The notes beneath the pieces are model-generated. The model was given only the letters and a program-made list of their open reading frames with translations. It did no database searches and was not told the DNA's origin. Made by a program: the position numbers and the translations under genes. Of a stretch of DNA of 64,000 nt, positions 1 to 8,475 are shown one piece after another. How positions within the stretch are numbered: position 1 is the first letter of the stretch; every line of letters begins with the position of its first letter. This DNA is from Nitrospira sp. (lineage in GTDB: Bacteria; Nitrospirota; Nitrospiria; Nitrospirales; Nitrospiraceae): positions 62,001 through 126,000 of the forward strand of contig SPAW01000024.1 of the NCBI GenBank assembly GCA_005239465.1. The letters are read 5' to 3'.

Positions 1-482
1 GATGGGCCATCGGCACCGGCCCAGATGTCGGGGGGGTTCTCGATCTCTCGCACGTTCTGGCAGAATCGAACGACAGTCTGTTTCCAATGGATGGGACCTG
101 ATCCTTCTTCGAGAAATTGGACTCGGTCCTGCGAGAAGGGCTGATCGAATTGCGCGGCCCGCAGCTGCCACATCTGCTCCATCGCCTTCTGCCGCTCTGG
201 ACTGAACTCCAGGCCACTGGCCCGTTCGTTGAGCGCCGCGAATAGTCCCCCAACAATATGGTCGACCTGCGACTCCTGAAAGACACCGACGCAGGCTTGC
301 ATCAGCAAGAATTTGTGGAAGAGGAATACTTCGGCGCTGATGCGGGCTTCGTTCGCGGAAGGATCATAGACGCGGGCGAGTTCACGGAGGGCCTCGGCCG
401 ACGCCCCTTCCAGCGCGGCCCCCAAGAGGCGCGCGATCTGACGGCCCAGCCCGAGATATTCGGCATTCGAGAGAAGTGTCAT
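1..482 (-). CDS. hypothetical protein, truncated by the window edge
   Basis: An open frame runs leftward from an ATG at 482 to the window edge, giving the first 160 residues of a longer protein. The visible part is mostly alpha-helical, rich in Leu, Ala and Glu, with no signal peptide or membrane segment and no catalytic motif that I recognise. It starts 10 bases after the stop of the YbjQ-like gene, so the two are probably co-transcribed. The + strand reading here has no good start and looks like a shadow. Function unknown. Confidence 0.6.
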   Translation of the reverse strand, partial: MTLLSNAEYLGLGRQIARLLGAALEGASAEALRELARVYDPSANEARISAEVFLFHKFLLMQACVGVFQESQVDHIVGGLFAALNERASGLEFSPERQKAMEQMWQLRAAQFDQPFSQDRVQFLEEGSGPIHWKQTVVRFCQNVREIENPPDIWAGADGP

Positions 483-492
483 GGGACGCCCG

Positions 493-813
493 TTACTCGA
501 CAACCACGGCGGTGCCGCTGGCGCTGACCATCAACATGCTGCTGCTGGCACCGATCGTTTCATAATCGATATCGATGCCGACGATGGCATTGGCGCCCAG
601 ATGCCGAGCCTGCTCGCGCATTTCACCAAGCGCAATGTCCTTGGCCTTGCGCAACTCGGCTTCATAGGCCGCCGAGCGGCCGCCCACGATATCACGAATC
701 GACGCGAAGAAATCCCGAAAGATGTTCGCGCCGAGGATGGCATCTCCGGAAACCAATCCCAAATACTTGACTGCTTTCTTTCCGTCGATACCCGGCGTCG
801 TCGATAGAATCAT
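493..813 (-). CDS. YbjQ/UPF0145 family protein
   Basis: A 106-residue protein with the hallmarks of the YbjQ (UPF0145) family: an N-terminal strand, the [14 protein letters not shown] stretch, a central helix with [14 protein letters not shown] and the [14 protein letters not shown] strand near residues 73-86. Family members form pentamers and are annotated as putative heavy-metal-binding proteins, but their role is not established. The length matches the family (about 105). A GGGAGGGGAG ribosome binding site lies just upstream of the ATG at 813. It is divergent from uvrA and leads into the truncated gene at the left edge. Confidence 0.85.
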   Translation of the reverse strand: MILSTTPGIDGKKAVKYLGLVSGDAILGANIFRDFFASIRDIVGGRSAAYEAELRKAKDIALGEMREQARHLGANAIVGIDIDYETIGASSSMLMVSASGTAVVVE

Positions 814-949
814 ACTCCCCTCCCGCTGAACGCCCCCATCCTCTCACCATTGGAAAGAATCGCCAAGCCTTTCGCCGAATCCCCCGTCCTGAGAACACTA
901 AAAGTCACCCACCCTGCCGGGAGGAGGATCGGAGCCGGTGTAGATATTC

Positions 950-3847
950 ATGAATGGTCCGGGCTACGATGATGCATTTGTCTCGCTTGGAGCGCGCCTC
1001 GTGGAACCCACCCCTCTGCTTCAGAGTCAGTCTTCAGAACTCATCGTCGAGGGCGCGCGGCAGAATAATCTCAAGAACATCTCTCTCCGCATCCCGCACA
1101 ATCGGGTCACGGCTATCACAGGCGTGTCCGGATCGGGAAAATCGTCGCTGGCGTTCGACACCCTCTTTGCTGAGGGCCAGTGGCGCTATGTCGAATCCCT
1201 TTCGACCTATGCCCGAATGTTTCTGGACAAAGTGGCCCGCCCCGATGTCGATCGCATCCTCAACGTGCGCCCGGCCATCGCCATCGAACAGAAAAATCAG
1301 GTTCGCACCGCTCGCTCGACCGTGGGCACGACTACAGAGATCGCAGATTTACTGCGCCTGCTCTTCGCCAAGATCGGCACGTCCATTTGTCCCGATTGTC
1401 GTCAGGAGGCGCGTGCGTTCCATCCGGACACCGTCGTGGACGATCTCCTGAAACGATTGCCCGACGCACGGGCGATGGTTCTCTTTCCTATTGCGACCCC
1501 ATCTCTTAAACAGGAGCCGGTCTTCATCCAGTCGCTGCTGACTCGCGGGTTCACCAGACTGAAAACAACTGACGACATCCTCGATCTGCATGAGGCCAAG
1601 CATCCTTCGCTGCACAAACACCCATCTCTCCATGTCGTGCTTGATCGCCTGGTGATCGGAGAAGACAACCGATCGCGCCTTGTCGAAGCCGTTGAAACCG
1701 CGTTCCGTGAGGGTGAGGGCCGCTGCGCTGTTGACGTGATCGGCCACGGAGTTCAATCGTACAGTACCAGTTTTCTCTGCCAGCGTTGCGGCCTGACGTT
1801 TGAGCCCCTTCGTCCCATCCTCTTTTCGTTCAACCATCCAATCGGCGCCTGTCAAGAATGCAAAGGTTTCGGCAACGTGCTCCGCTACGATCCGGAGCTG
1901 GTAATTCCAGACCACACCAAGTCACTGGCTCAGGGCGTCATCGAACCCTGGAGCAAACCCAGCGCCGATTGGTGGCAGAAACAGATGTTGCTCGCCATGA
2001 AGCGCCAAGGCGTCGATATCACAATCCCGTTCAAAAACCTGCCCAATGCGACTCAACAATTGCTCTGGGAAGGCGACAAATCGTTCGAGGGCATCAATGA
2101 CTTCTTCGAATACATGGAAGGGAAGCGATACAAGCTGCATGTGCGTGTGTTGCTCAGCCGCTACCGGACGCCGTTCAATTGCCCGAGTTGCCACGGAAGC
2201 CGTCTGAAACCGGATGCCCGCTTTGTGAAGATTGCGGGTAAGGACATTCACGAGATCACGGAACTGACGATCGAGCGCGTCGTGACCTGGCTTGAGTCGT
2301 TGACCTTGCGGCCCTTTGAGCAAGAGGTAGCGGCTGACATCTTGCGACAATTGAAGACCAAGCTGGGCTTTCTCATGCGCGTCGGCCTCGGGTATCTCAC
2401 ACTCGCCCGGCAAACCAAGACACTCTCGGGAGGTGAAGCGCAACGGGTTTCATTGGCCAAACAACTCGGCGCACGGCTGGTCGGGACACTCTATGTCCTC
2501 GACGAGCCCACGATCGGGCTACACGCAAGAGATACGGATTTGCTCGTCGGGATTCTGAAGGACCTCGCAGCAGTCGGCAACACCGTCGTCGTCGTCGAAC
2601 ATGACCGCCGCATGATCGAGTCAGCCGATCACATCGTCGAAATGGGGCCGCGATCAGGAGAACAGGGCGGCCAAGTCGTCTGCACCGCTCCTACCGGGAC
2701 ATTTCTGCACGATCCTCACGCGATTACCGCTCGCTATCTTCGAGGAGAAGATTCGATTCCGTTGCCGAAAACCCGCCGGACCGGGTCGGGCAAATTCTTG
2801 GTGATCGCCGGCGCAGCGGAACACAACTTGAAAGATTTACTCGTCCGCATCCCACTCGGCATGTTGATCTGCATTACCGGCGTCTCCGGCTCTGGCAAGA
2901 GCACCTTGGTGGAAGACACCCTCTATCGCGCCATCGCGCGCGCGTTCCGCCTCGAATCTTTGCCGATGGGCCGATTCACAGCCATCAAGGGGCTGGAACA
3001 TCTCAAAGGCATCCGGCTTATCGACCAACAGCCGATCGGTCGCACCCCCAGATCGAATCCAATTACCTATCTGAAAGCCTTCGATGAGATCAGGCAGCTC
3101 TTTGCCTCTGAACGCGACGCATTGCGGCAGGGTTTTACGCCTGGTCACTTTTCGTTCAACACAACCGGTGGCCGATGCGAACGGTGCGAAGGCAGCGGCG
3201 TGGAGAAACTGGAGATGTACTTCTTCGAGGATATTTACGCGCCATGCGAAATCTGCGACGGGAAGCGCTTCAAGCCGGAAGTCTTAGCCATTCGCTATCG
3301 AGGAAAAACCATTTCAGACGTACTCGCCATGACCGTCGATGACGCCCTGATGTTCTTCTCCGGTACGCAAAAGCTCCAAGAGCGACTGCATCTCCTCGCA
3401 TCCATCGGCCTCGGCTACCTGCGCCTCGGCCAATCGGCAACAACGCTCTCAGGCGGCGAAGCCCAGCGGTTGAAAGTGGCCGCGGAACTTGCAACGACCG
3501 GGACAGGCACCGGCCGAGCGAACGGGGACAGGCACCGGCATAGCCGGAGCCAGTCCCCTGACATGCTCTACATCATGGACGAGCCGACCACCGGACTCCA
3601 CTTCGCCGACGTGAAGAAACTCCTCGCCGTCCTGCACAAACTTGTCAACGCGGGTAACACCCTCATCGTCGTCGAACACAACCTCGACGTGATCAAATCG
3701 GCAGACTGGATTATCGACTTAGGCCCTGAAGGCGGAGCAGCCGGCGGACAGATTGTCGCGGAAGGCAGACCGGAACAGGTGGCGAGAGTGGCGGCTTCTC
3801 ATACGGGACGGTTTCTCTCACAAATTCTTGCTCCAACGTCTGGATGA
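950..3847 (+). CDS. uvrA: UvrA-like excinuclease ABC subunit A
   Basis: Damage-recognition ATPase of nucleotide excision repair. The 965 residues hold two ABC ATPase modules. The first has Walker A GVSGSGKSS near residue 58 and signature LSGGEAQRVSLA. The second has Walker A GVSGSGKST, signature LSGGEAQRLKVA and Walker B YIMDEP. Zinc-module cysteines are present (CQRCG, CQECKG, CERCEG, CEICDG). Length is slightly above the usual 940. About 20 extra residues rich in Gly, Arg, His and Ser sit between the second signature and Walker B (roughly 852-871), and their DNA is a palindromic repeat. A second uvrA tail lies downstream at 5077-5268, so this may be one of two paralogs. No uvrB or uvrC is in the window. 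Confidence 0.93.
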   Translation: MNGPGYDDAFVSLGARLVEPTPLLQSQSSELIVEGARQNNLKNISLRIPHNRVTAITGVSGSGKSSLAFDTLFAEGQWRYVESLSTYARMFLDKVARPDVDRILNVRPAIAIEQKNQVRTARSTVGTTTEIADLLRLLFAKIGTSICPDCRQEARAFHPDTVVDDLLKRLPDARAMVLFPIATPSLKQEPVFIQSLLTRGFTRLKTTDDILDLHEAKHPSLHKHPSLHVVLDRLVIGEDNRSRLVEAVETAFREGEGRCAVDVIGHGVQSYSTSFLCQRCGLTFEPLRPILFSFNHPIGACQECKGFGNVLRYDPELVIPDHTKSLAQGVIEPWSKPSADWWQKQMLLAMKRQGVDITIPFKNLPNATQQLLWEGDKSFEGINDFFEYMEGKRYKLHVRVLLSRYRTPFNCPSCHGSRLKPDARFVKIAGKDIHEITELTIERVVTWLESLTLRPFEQEVAADILRQLKTKLGFLMRVGLGYLTLARQTKTLSGGEAQRVSLAKQLGARLVGTLYVLDEPTIGLHARDTDLLVGILKDLAAVGNTVVVVEHDRRMIESADHIVEMGPRSGEQGGQVVCTAPTGTFLHDPHAITARYLRGEDSIPLPKTRRTGSGKFLVIAGAAEHNLKDLLVRIPLGMLICITGVSGSGKSTLVEDTLYRAIARAFRLESLPMGRFTAIKGLEHLKGIRLIDQQPIGRTPRSNPITYLKAFDEIRQLFASERDALRQGFTPGHFSFNTTGGRCERCEGSGVEKLEMYFFEDIYAPCEICDGKRFKPEVLAIRYRGKTISDVLAMTVDDALMFFSGTQKLQERLHLLASIGLGYLRLGQSATTLSGGEAQRLKVAAELATTGTGTGRANGDRHRHSRSQSPDMLYIMDEPTTGLHFADVKKLLAVLHKLVNAGNTLIVVEHNLDVIKSADWIIDLGPEGGAAGGQIVAEGRPEQVARVAASHTGRFLSQILAPTSG
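3499..3562. repeat. REP-like palindromic element inside uvrA
   Basis: The unit GGGACAGGCACCGG occurs at the left, is repeated once, and is closed by CCGGAGCCAGTCCCC, so the ends can pair as a hairpin. The same arrangement occurs in a non-coding position at 46123-46157. Here the element is in frame with uvrA and adds about 20 residues between the ABC signature and Walker B of the second ATPase module. Confidence 0.8.
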
Positions 3848-3935
3848 TACCAGACCATAGCGCGTCATCCACATCACCAACCCAATCGACACATCTATTG
3901 CATTTAGTTGAACTAAACGCTAATGTACATGGCAT

Positions 3936-5075
3936 ATGGTTCATCGAGAATGGTGGAAAGAAAAGTTGGAGAGTGCCTGGAAAGAACGGTCTATCGTATG
4001 GCTCTCGGGCGTCCGACGGGTCGGCAAGACTCTTCTGTGCCAGTCGCTCCCCGACACGGACTATTTCGACTGTGAACTCCCTCGCATCCGTCGGCTGCTC
4101 GATGACCCTGAAGGATTTCTGGACCAGCATCACGGACGGCGGGTGATCCTAGATGAAATCCATCGGCTATCCAACCCTTCTCAACTCCTGAAGATTGCCG
4201 CTGACCATTATCGAGATACCAGGGTGATTGCGACCGGCTCCTCCACACTTGGGGCCTCGCGGAAGTTTCGTGACACCTTGGCTGGGCGAAAAGCTGAAGT
4301 CTGGCTGACGCCGATGACGGGAGAGGACCTGTCGGCATTCAAGAAACCGAACCTTCATCACCGCATGCTACATGGAGGACTTCCCCCTTTCTTCCTGACG
4401 CCGTCGATTCCAGAGCCAGCCTTTCAAGAGTGGATGGATGCTTACTGGGCGAAAGATATTCAGACCCTTTTTCGCCTGGAGCGGCGGCATTCGTTCGAAC
4501 GATTTGCCGAACTTCTCTTCGCCCAAAGCGGTGGACTCTTTGAAGCCACGCGATTCACACGCGCCTGTGAAGTGAGCCGCCAAACCATCATGAACTATCT
4601 TGCCGTGCTGGACAGTACGTATCTGGCTCACGTGATAAGGCCCTTCTCCACCCACCGCACGACTGAGATCGTCGCCGCGCCTAAAATCTATGCCTTCGAT
4701 ACCGGATTCGCCTGTTACTATCGAGGATGGACCAGCCTTCGACGAGAAGACTTGGGATTTCTTTGGGAACATCTCGTCCTGAACGAATTGCAAGCCTCTC
4801 TGCAGACCCGACGTATCGGGTATTGGCGGGACAAGCACGGCCACGAAATTGATTTTGTTCTGGTTCGACGGGGGAAGGCACCGCTGGCGCTTGAGTGCAA
4901 ATGGTCGGCCGACGATGTCGATCTGACCAACCTTAAAGCATTCGCCCTTCGCTACCCTCAAGCAGACATCCGAGTGGTCGCGCAGGATGTGGATCGATCC
5001 TACCAACGCCACACGGAGTCATTCACAGTGACCTATTGTGGGCTCAAGACATTATTGGCTTCACTGCACGAATAG
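3936..5075 (+). CDS. ATPase of the DUF4143 (AAA) family
   Basis: A 379-residue ATPase with Walker A GVRRVGKT at residues 25-32 and Walker B VILDEIHR at 70-77. A winged-helix-like middle part contains [20 protein letters not shown]. The C-terminal DUF4143 region contains GHEIDFVLV and LALECKW, which resembles the D...ExK core of PD-(D/E)XK nuclease folds. Such ATPases are common in accessory regions, and their cellular role is poorly known. The ATG at 3936 has no convincing ribosome binding site. The gene sits between an intact uvrA and the tail of a second uvrA, as if it replaced or interrupted that copy. Confidence 0.85.
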   Translation: MVHREWWKEKLESAWKERSIVWLSGVRRVGKTLLCQSLPDTDYFDCELPRIRRLLDDPEGFLDQHHGRRVILDEIHRLSNPSQLLKIAADHYRDTRVIATGSSTLGASRKFRDTLAGRKAEVWLTPMTGEDLSAFKKPNLHHRMLHGGLPPFFLTPSIPEPAFQEWMDAYWAKDIQTLFRLERRHSFERFAELLFAQSGGLFEATRFTRACEVSRQTIMNYLAVLDSTYLAHVIRPFSTHRTTEIVAAPKIYAFDTGFACYYRGWTSLRREDLGFLWEHLVLNELQASLQTRRIGYWRDKHGHEIDFVLVRRGKAPLALECKWSADDVDLTNLKAFALRYPQADIRVVAQDVDRSYQRHTESFTVTYCGLKTLLASLHE

Positions 5076-5076
5076 T

Positions 5077-5268
5077 CCAGCAAGCGGCATCCTCGTCGTG
5101 GCTGAGCACAAGCTAGACGTGGTCAAATCAGCCGATTGGATCATCGACCTTGGCCCCGAAAGCGGCGGCGGCGGGCAGATTGTGGCAGAAGGGAGACCGG
5201 AACAGGTGGCGAAAGTGGAGGCTTCTCACACAGGACAATTCTTGACCCAAGCATTAGAATGTCGGTGA
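5077..5268 (+). pseudogene. uvrA C-terminal remnant
   Basis: The reading [20 protein letters not shown], then [20 protein letters not shown], matches the last 60 residues of the intact uvrA at 950-3847 almost residue by residue. No start codon is available and the rest of the ATPase is missing. The two tails differ at many third positions and several residues, so this is more likely the relic of a diverged paralog than a fresh duplication. Confidence 0.85.
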
Positions 5269-5293
5269 GTCCAACGACTGTTTGGAGGTTATT

Positions 5294-6331
5294 ATGAATG
5301 ATCATTTTCTCGTCTGTAACGTTGGATGGATGGACGAATATGACGGATTGGGCAAGGGGGTTAAAATCGTTGGCGGTGCGAGCTTCATTAAGGATAAGGG
5401 TTGGGGAAATGAAATCTATAACTTTAGAAGGTACAAGGGACGCTTCTATGGAGGATTATTTCCGGGGCGATTTAAAAAACGCTACAAGGACATCAACATT
5501 AGCAACATTGGAGTGCTGCCAGATCATGACAAGATTCATGGCGTGACAGTGATCTGGACAGCACCTCGTCGTCCTTCTGGTGGCACTTTCGTTGTGGGGT
5601 GGTACAAGAACGCGACTGTTTACCGTACGGAGCAAGATGCGCCTCCAGGTAGCAGAAGACAAATTCCAAAACGGAAAAGTGAGTCCTGTGGGTACTATGT
5701 TGAAGCTAGCGCCAAAGACGGGAAACTTCTCGGAACGGATTCAAGAACTCTGAAGGTGCCGCGATTCAAGAAGGGAGGAATGGGGATATCCAGTGTCTGG
5801 TTTGCTCATCGAACTCCCCTAGGGAGGAAATTTCTCCAAGAAGTGACACCCTTAATACAAAAGGGGGAGTTAGCAGTAAATAAAAAACTGCAGAAGAAGA
5901 AATCCAAATTATCACTTCCTCGGCAGTCTGACATAGAAAGGCGACAGAAAATTGAACGTTTGGCCATGGAAGCCACAACTAGATGGTATGAAGAACGTCA
6001 CTATACAGTAGTTGATGTCAGTAAATTCAACCGCGGCTGGGATTTAGAAGCACGGTACCGTTCAAGGAACGGGGGCTTTAGTCTTCTGCTTGAGGTAAAA
6101 GGTTTGTCTGGTGATGCCATCTCTATTGAACTTACACCCAAGGAATACTCTGAGATGCTGAATCACAAAGACAATTATCGCCTGTGTATAGTGACAAAGG
6201 CCGAAAACAAATATTCACGAACTCTGCACATATTTGGATACTCTGAGGAGAAGGAAGAGTGGCTCGATCAAACAGGGAAAAAACAACTCCGGGTATTGGA
6301 GATGACCGGAGCACGGGTAGTAGTACAGTAA
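5294..6331 (+). CDS. DUF3883 (NOV_C) nuclease-like protein with a possible reader domain
   Basis: A 345-residue protein. The C-terminal part (about 215-320) fits the DUF3883 / NO VEIN C-terminal family, which has a restriction-endonuclease-like fold. GWDLEA (Asp250) and LLLEVKG (Glu267-Val-Lys269) form an intact D...ExK pattern. The N-terminal half contains GGTFVVGWYKNATVYR, which I read as a possible small-molecule or modified-base binding domain; this is inference. The ATG at 5294 is chosen over an upstream TTG because GGAGG at 5284-5288 is correctly spaced. Base composition is clearly AT-richer than the neighbours, suggesting transfer. It converges on an endonuclease III-like gene. Confidence 0.75.
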   Translation: MNDHFLVCNVGWMDEYDGLGKGVKIVGGASFIKDKGWGNEIYNFRRYKGRFYGGLFPGRFKKRYKDINISNIGVLPDHDKIHGVTVIWTAPRRPSGGTFVVGWYKNATVYRTEQDAPPGSRRQIPKRKSESCGYYVEASAKDGKLLGTDSRTLKVPRFKKGGMGISSVWFAHRTPLGRKFLQEVTPLIQKGELAVNKKLQKKKSKLSLPRQSDIERRQKIERLAMEATTRWYEERHYTVVDVSKFNRGWDLEARYRSRNGGFSLLLEVKGLSGDAISIELTPKEYSEMLNHKDNYRLCIVTKAENKYSRTLHIFGYSEEKEEWLDQTGKKQLRVLEMTGARVVVQ

Positions 6332-6351
6332 AGGTTCGGCTCTCAGGCGAA

Positions 6352-7164
6352 TCATTTCACGTTCAGCTTTATCAACCTCGGACAAACGTTTCTTAGGGGA
6401 CAGGGTTCTGGCTCGTGATCACAGAAGGCTTGTTCTGAGGTACACCAATATCGACCTATCTCGAAAGCAGGCTCATCCAAAGCGGCAGGAAAGCTAGGCG
6501 ACAGGAGCCTCGCCTTGTGGATAATCGCCTGCTTTAGATTTGGGATTCTTTGAACTGGATCGCTGTTTACCGGTTTCACTAGACCTGCTCGCAAGAATAG
6601 CCTTGCGACATGACGATCTACGGGCATGTCTATATTCCCCCAGTCGCTAAAGCGCACGCCATAGTAAAGGCCCAAGAAGCGCGCGGTCATGTTTGCTATT
6701 TTTTGGCTGATTCCCTCAAACTCGCTCAGGCGCTTGATTACCACCGCGGCTGTTGCCCCTCGCCAGATATTTCTGGCATCACCAGCATAGCGGATTATAA
6801 GAACGCGGCAAGCTGCCCCTAATCCCTCAGCCATGCGATTCGGGAACCGCACCAAGGATTTTTGCGATCGTCCTTTACCCAGCACCTTTGCTAACGACTC
6901 GGTCTTCATTTTGCTGATCTTATGGATGTCCAGATGACCTAGGCGGCGTTTCAACTGTAGCGGCGCTTCCCATGCCTTCTCCCAGGGCAACATGCGATCA
7001 AACAACACCGCGATAAGGAATGCATTTAGATTCTTCTCAACAAGGCTTACAGTTTCAGGGGATAGTCCCCAGCCGCTAAGGTCAGGGGAAGATGCGATTT
7101 TGCCGTAACCTGCGCGCTGACTATACGCCAGCAGCGCTCTTGCAATTTTCTCGTCACGTGACAT
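6352..7164 (-). CDS. endonuclease III-like HhH-GPD protein
   Basis: A 270-residue protein with the helix-hairpin-helix GPD signature of base-excision glycosylases. EGISQKIANM carries a Lys at 155 where endonuclease III has its catalytic lysine, and PVDRHVARL carries the Asp at 183. Cysteines 241, 248, 255 and 261 are spaced C-x6-C-x6-C-x5-C, whereas classical endonuclease III uses C-x6-C-x2-C-x5-C for its 4Fe-4S cluster. About 110 N-terminal residues precede the HhH region and match nothing I recognise. The GGAG site is well placed before the ATG at 7164. It converges on the DUF3883 gene with a 20-base gap. Confidence 0.75.
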   Translation of the reverse strand: MSRDEKIARALLAYSQRAGYGKIASSPDLSGWGLSPETVSLVEKNLNAFLIAVLFDRMLPWEKAWEAPLQLKRRLGHLDIHKISKMKTESLAKVLGKGRSQKSLVRFPNRMAEGLGAACRVLIIRYAGDARNIWRGATAAVVIKRLSEFEGISQKIANMTARFLGLYYGVRFSDWGNIDMPVDRHVARLFLRAGLVKPVNSDPVQRIPNLKQAIIHKARLLSPSFPAALDEPAFEIGRYWCTSEQAFCDHEPEPCPLRNVCPRLIKLNVK

Positions 7165-7215
7165 AACTAATACTCCATTCTTCAGGAGCGCGTTGCCTCT
7201 CGGCTGATAATACTC

Positions 7216-7535
7216 TTAATCCTGCTTATCCTCGTCATCACCCAGGTAGAAGAGCAATCGACCAAGGAGACTCGCTTCTGAGCGGGCCAGAATAACTTGT
7301 CTGAACAATCCGCGTTCGGTTTCAACGGTACAGATCATCCTTAGTTCCTGTCCCCCGCCATGCCTATAAAAATCGAACGTGAGGAAAGCGAGTCCATATG
7401 GAGGGCGGGCACGCGATGATCCTTGATATCCGATTCAATATATGACAGCCACTCCGGGACAGCTCCAGAGACAGCACAGGAAGGCAGAAAAGGTTCCTGG
7501 AGGCTTTCCCAATCTTGTCGAGAATGGACATCAAT
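7216..7535 (-). pseudogene. degenerate paralog of the gene at 7538-8080
   Basis: Reading leftward, PEWLSYIESDIKDHRVPALH matches EQWLLSFESETKDESVPSLR of the neighbouring gene. After a one-base frame change near 7395, GLAFLTFDFYRHGGGQELRM and LARSEASLLGRLL match its C-terminal half, ending at the TAA at 7216-7218. There is no start codon in the matching frame. This is a decayed tandem duplicate directly downstream of the intact copy. Confidence 0.7.
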
Positions 7536-7537
7536 TC

Positions 7538-8080
7538 CTAACCGAGGGATTCGTGGCAGTCCGCTTCTTCATCCTCAACTAGCGATTCAAGAAGTGTCCC
7601 GAGGAGGCTTGCTTCAAGGCGAGTCAGGACTGCTTGGCACTGCACACCCTCTTCCGTACGAACGACGAATTCCGCTCTGGCCCCCTGCCCGTTTGTCTGC
7701 GGAAAGAGGGTGATGGAAAGTGTGGCAAGCTGCATACGGAGGGAAGGCACGCTTTCATCCTTCGTTTCGGACTCGAAACTCAACAACCACTGCTCGATCG
7801 CAACTGAAATGGTTCCCCCCTCCATCACATCTAAATCTACATGTAACCGTGTCCCATCCTTTTCCGGTCCGATGGTTGCGTCACCGCCACCAACCCGATC
7901 CGGCTTGAAGAGCAATCGCGCGTACGGTTTTGCCTCGTCGTTGGGAAAGTCCCATAGCTCCACTCCAAGATTGCCAATCTTTACCTCAAGACATCTGGAA
8001 TGACCTTTTGTTATCAAGAGCACAGGTCTTTTTGATTCTTTGGAGTCGCAAGCTCGTCCTGTGCGATTCTCTCCTTTCAT
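7538..8080 (-). CDS. hypothetical protein
   Basis: A 180-residue soluble protein of unknown function with alternating strand-forming stretches and no signal peptide. The last 25 residues are acidic and helical (LTRLEASLLGTLLESLVEDEE). The ATG at 8080 has a strong AAGGGGAG site. A broken copy of the C-terminal two thirds follows immediately downstream, so this gene was once duplicated in tandem. I see no catalytic motif. Confidence 0.65.
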   Translation of the reverse strand: MKGENRTGRACDSKESKRPVLLITKGHSRCLEVKIGNLGVELWDFPNDEAKPYARLLFKPDRVGGGDATIGPEKDGTRLHVDLDVMEGGTISVAIEQWLLSFESETKDESVPSLRMQLATLSITLFPQTNGQGARAEFVVRTEEGVQCQAVLTRLEASLLGTLLESLVEDEEADCHESLG

Positions 8081-8158
8081 GGGTCTCCCCTTTCTGCTGA
8101 TACATGTGGCTGAGTTAACCTGGTTCAGAGCAATTCCTGTCTGTCCCCTCAGTCTTTC

Positions 8159-8386
8159 TCAATTCTGTTCAAGATGATATCCCTTCACCTGCATACATTC
8201 ACGAATCTCGATCGCTGCCGTGAAGGGCTCGACGCGCTGCCAGCCGCCATGCTTCGTGACTATGACGTTTTCGCAATCGAAGGAATCGCGCCGCGAATCG
8301 AGATCGCTTTTGCCCGCCTGCACCCACCGACCGGCTGTGCAACCGGTCACAACGAGCACCATCAGACTGACCAATACCATCTTCAT
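8159..8386 (-). CDS. small lipoprotein
   Basis: A 75-residue protein beginning with a short lipoprotein signal and lipobox VVTGC, which predicts lipidation at Cys16. The mature part holds two more Cys (FDCEN and RECMQ) that could form a disulfide. The GGAAGGAGG site before the ATG at 8386 is excellent. Small lipoproteins of this shape are common in the cell envelope. No specific role can be assigned. Confidence 0.65.
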   Translation of the reverse strand: MKMVLVSLMVLVVTGCTAGRWVQAGKSDLDSRRDSFDCENVIVTKHGGWQRVEPFTAAIEIRECMQVKGYHLEQN

Positions 8387-8475
8387 GCTTGCCTCCTTCC
8401 TGTGACTGAAGGCGAGGCTAACATGCAGGTGTGACAGAATATGTCACGCCATCCGGAAGGCTTTGAGAGAGGAGG

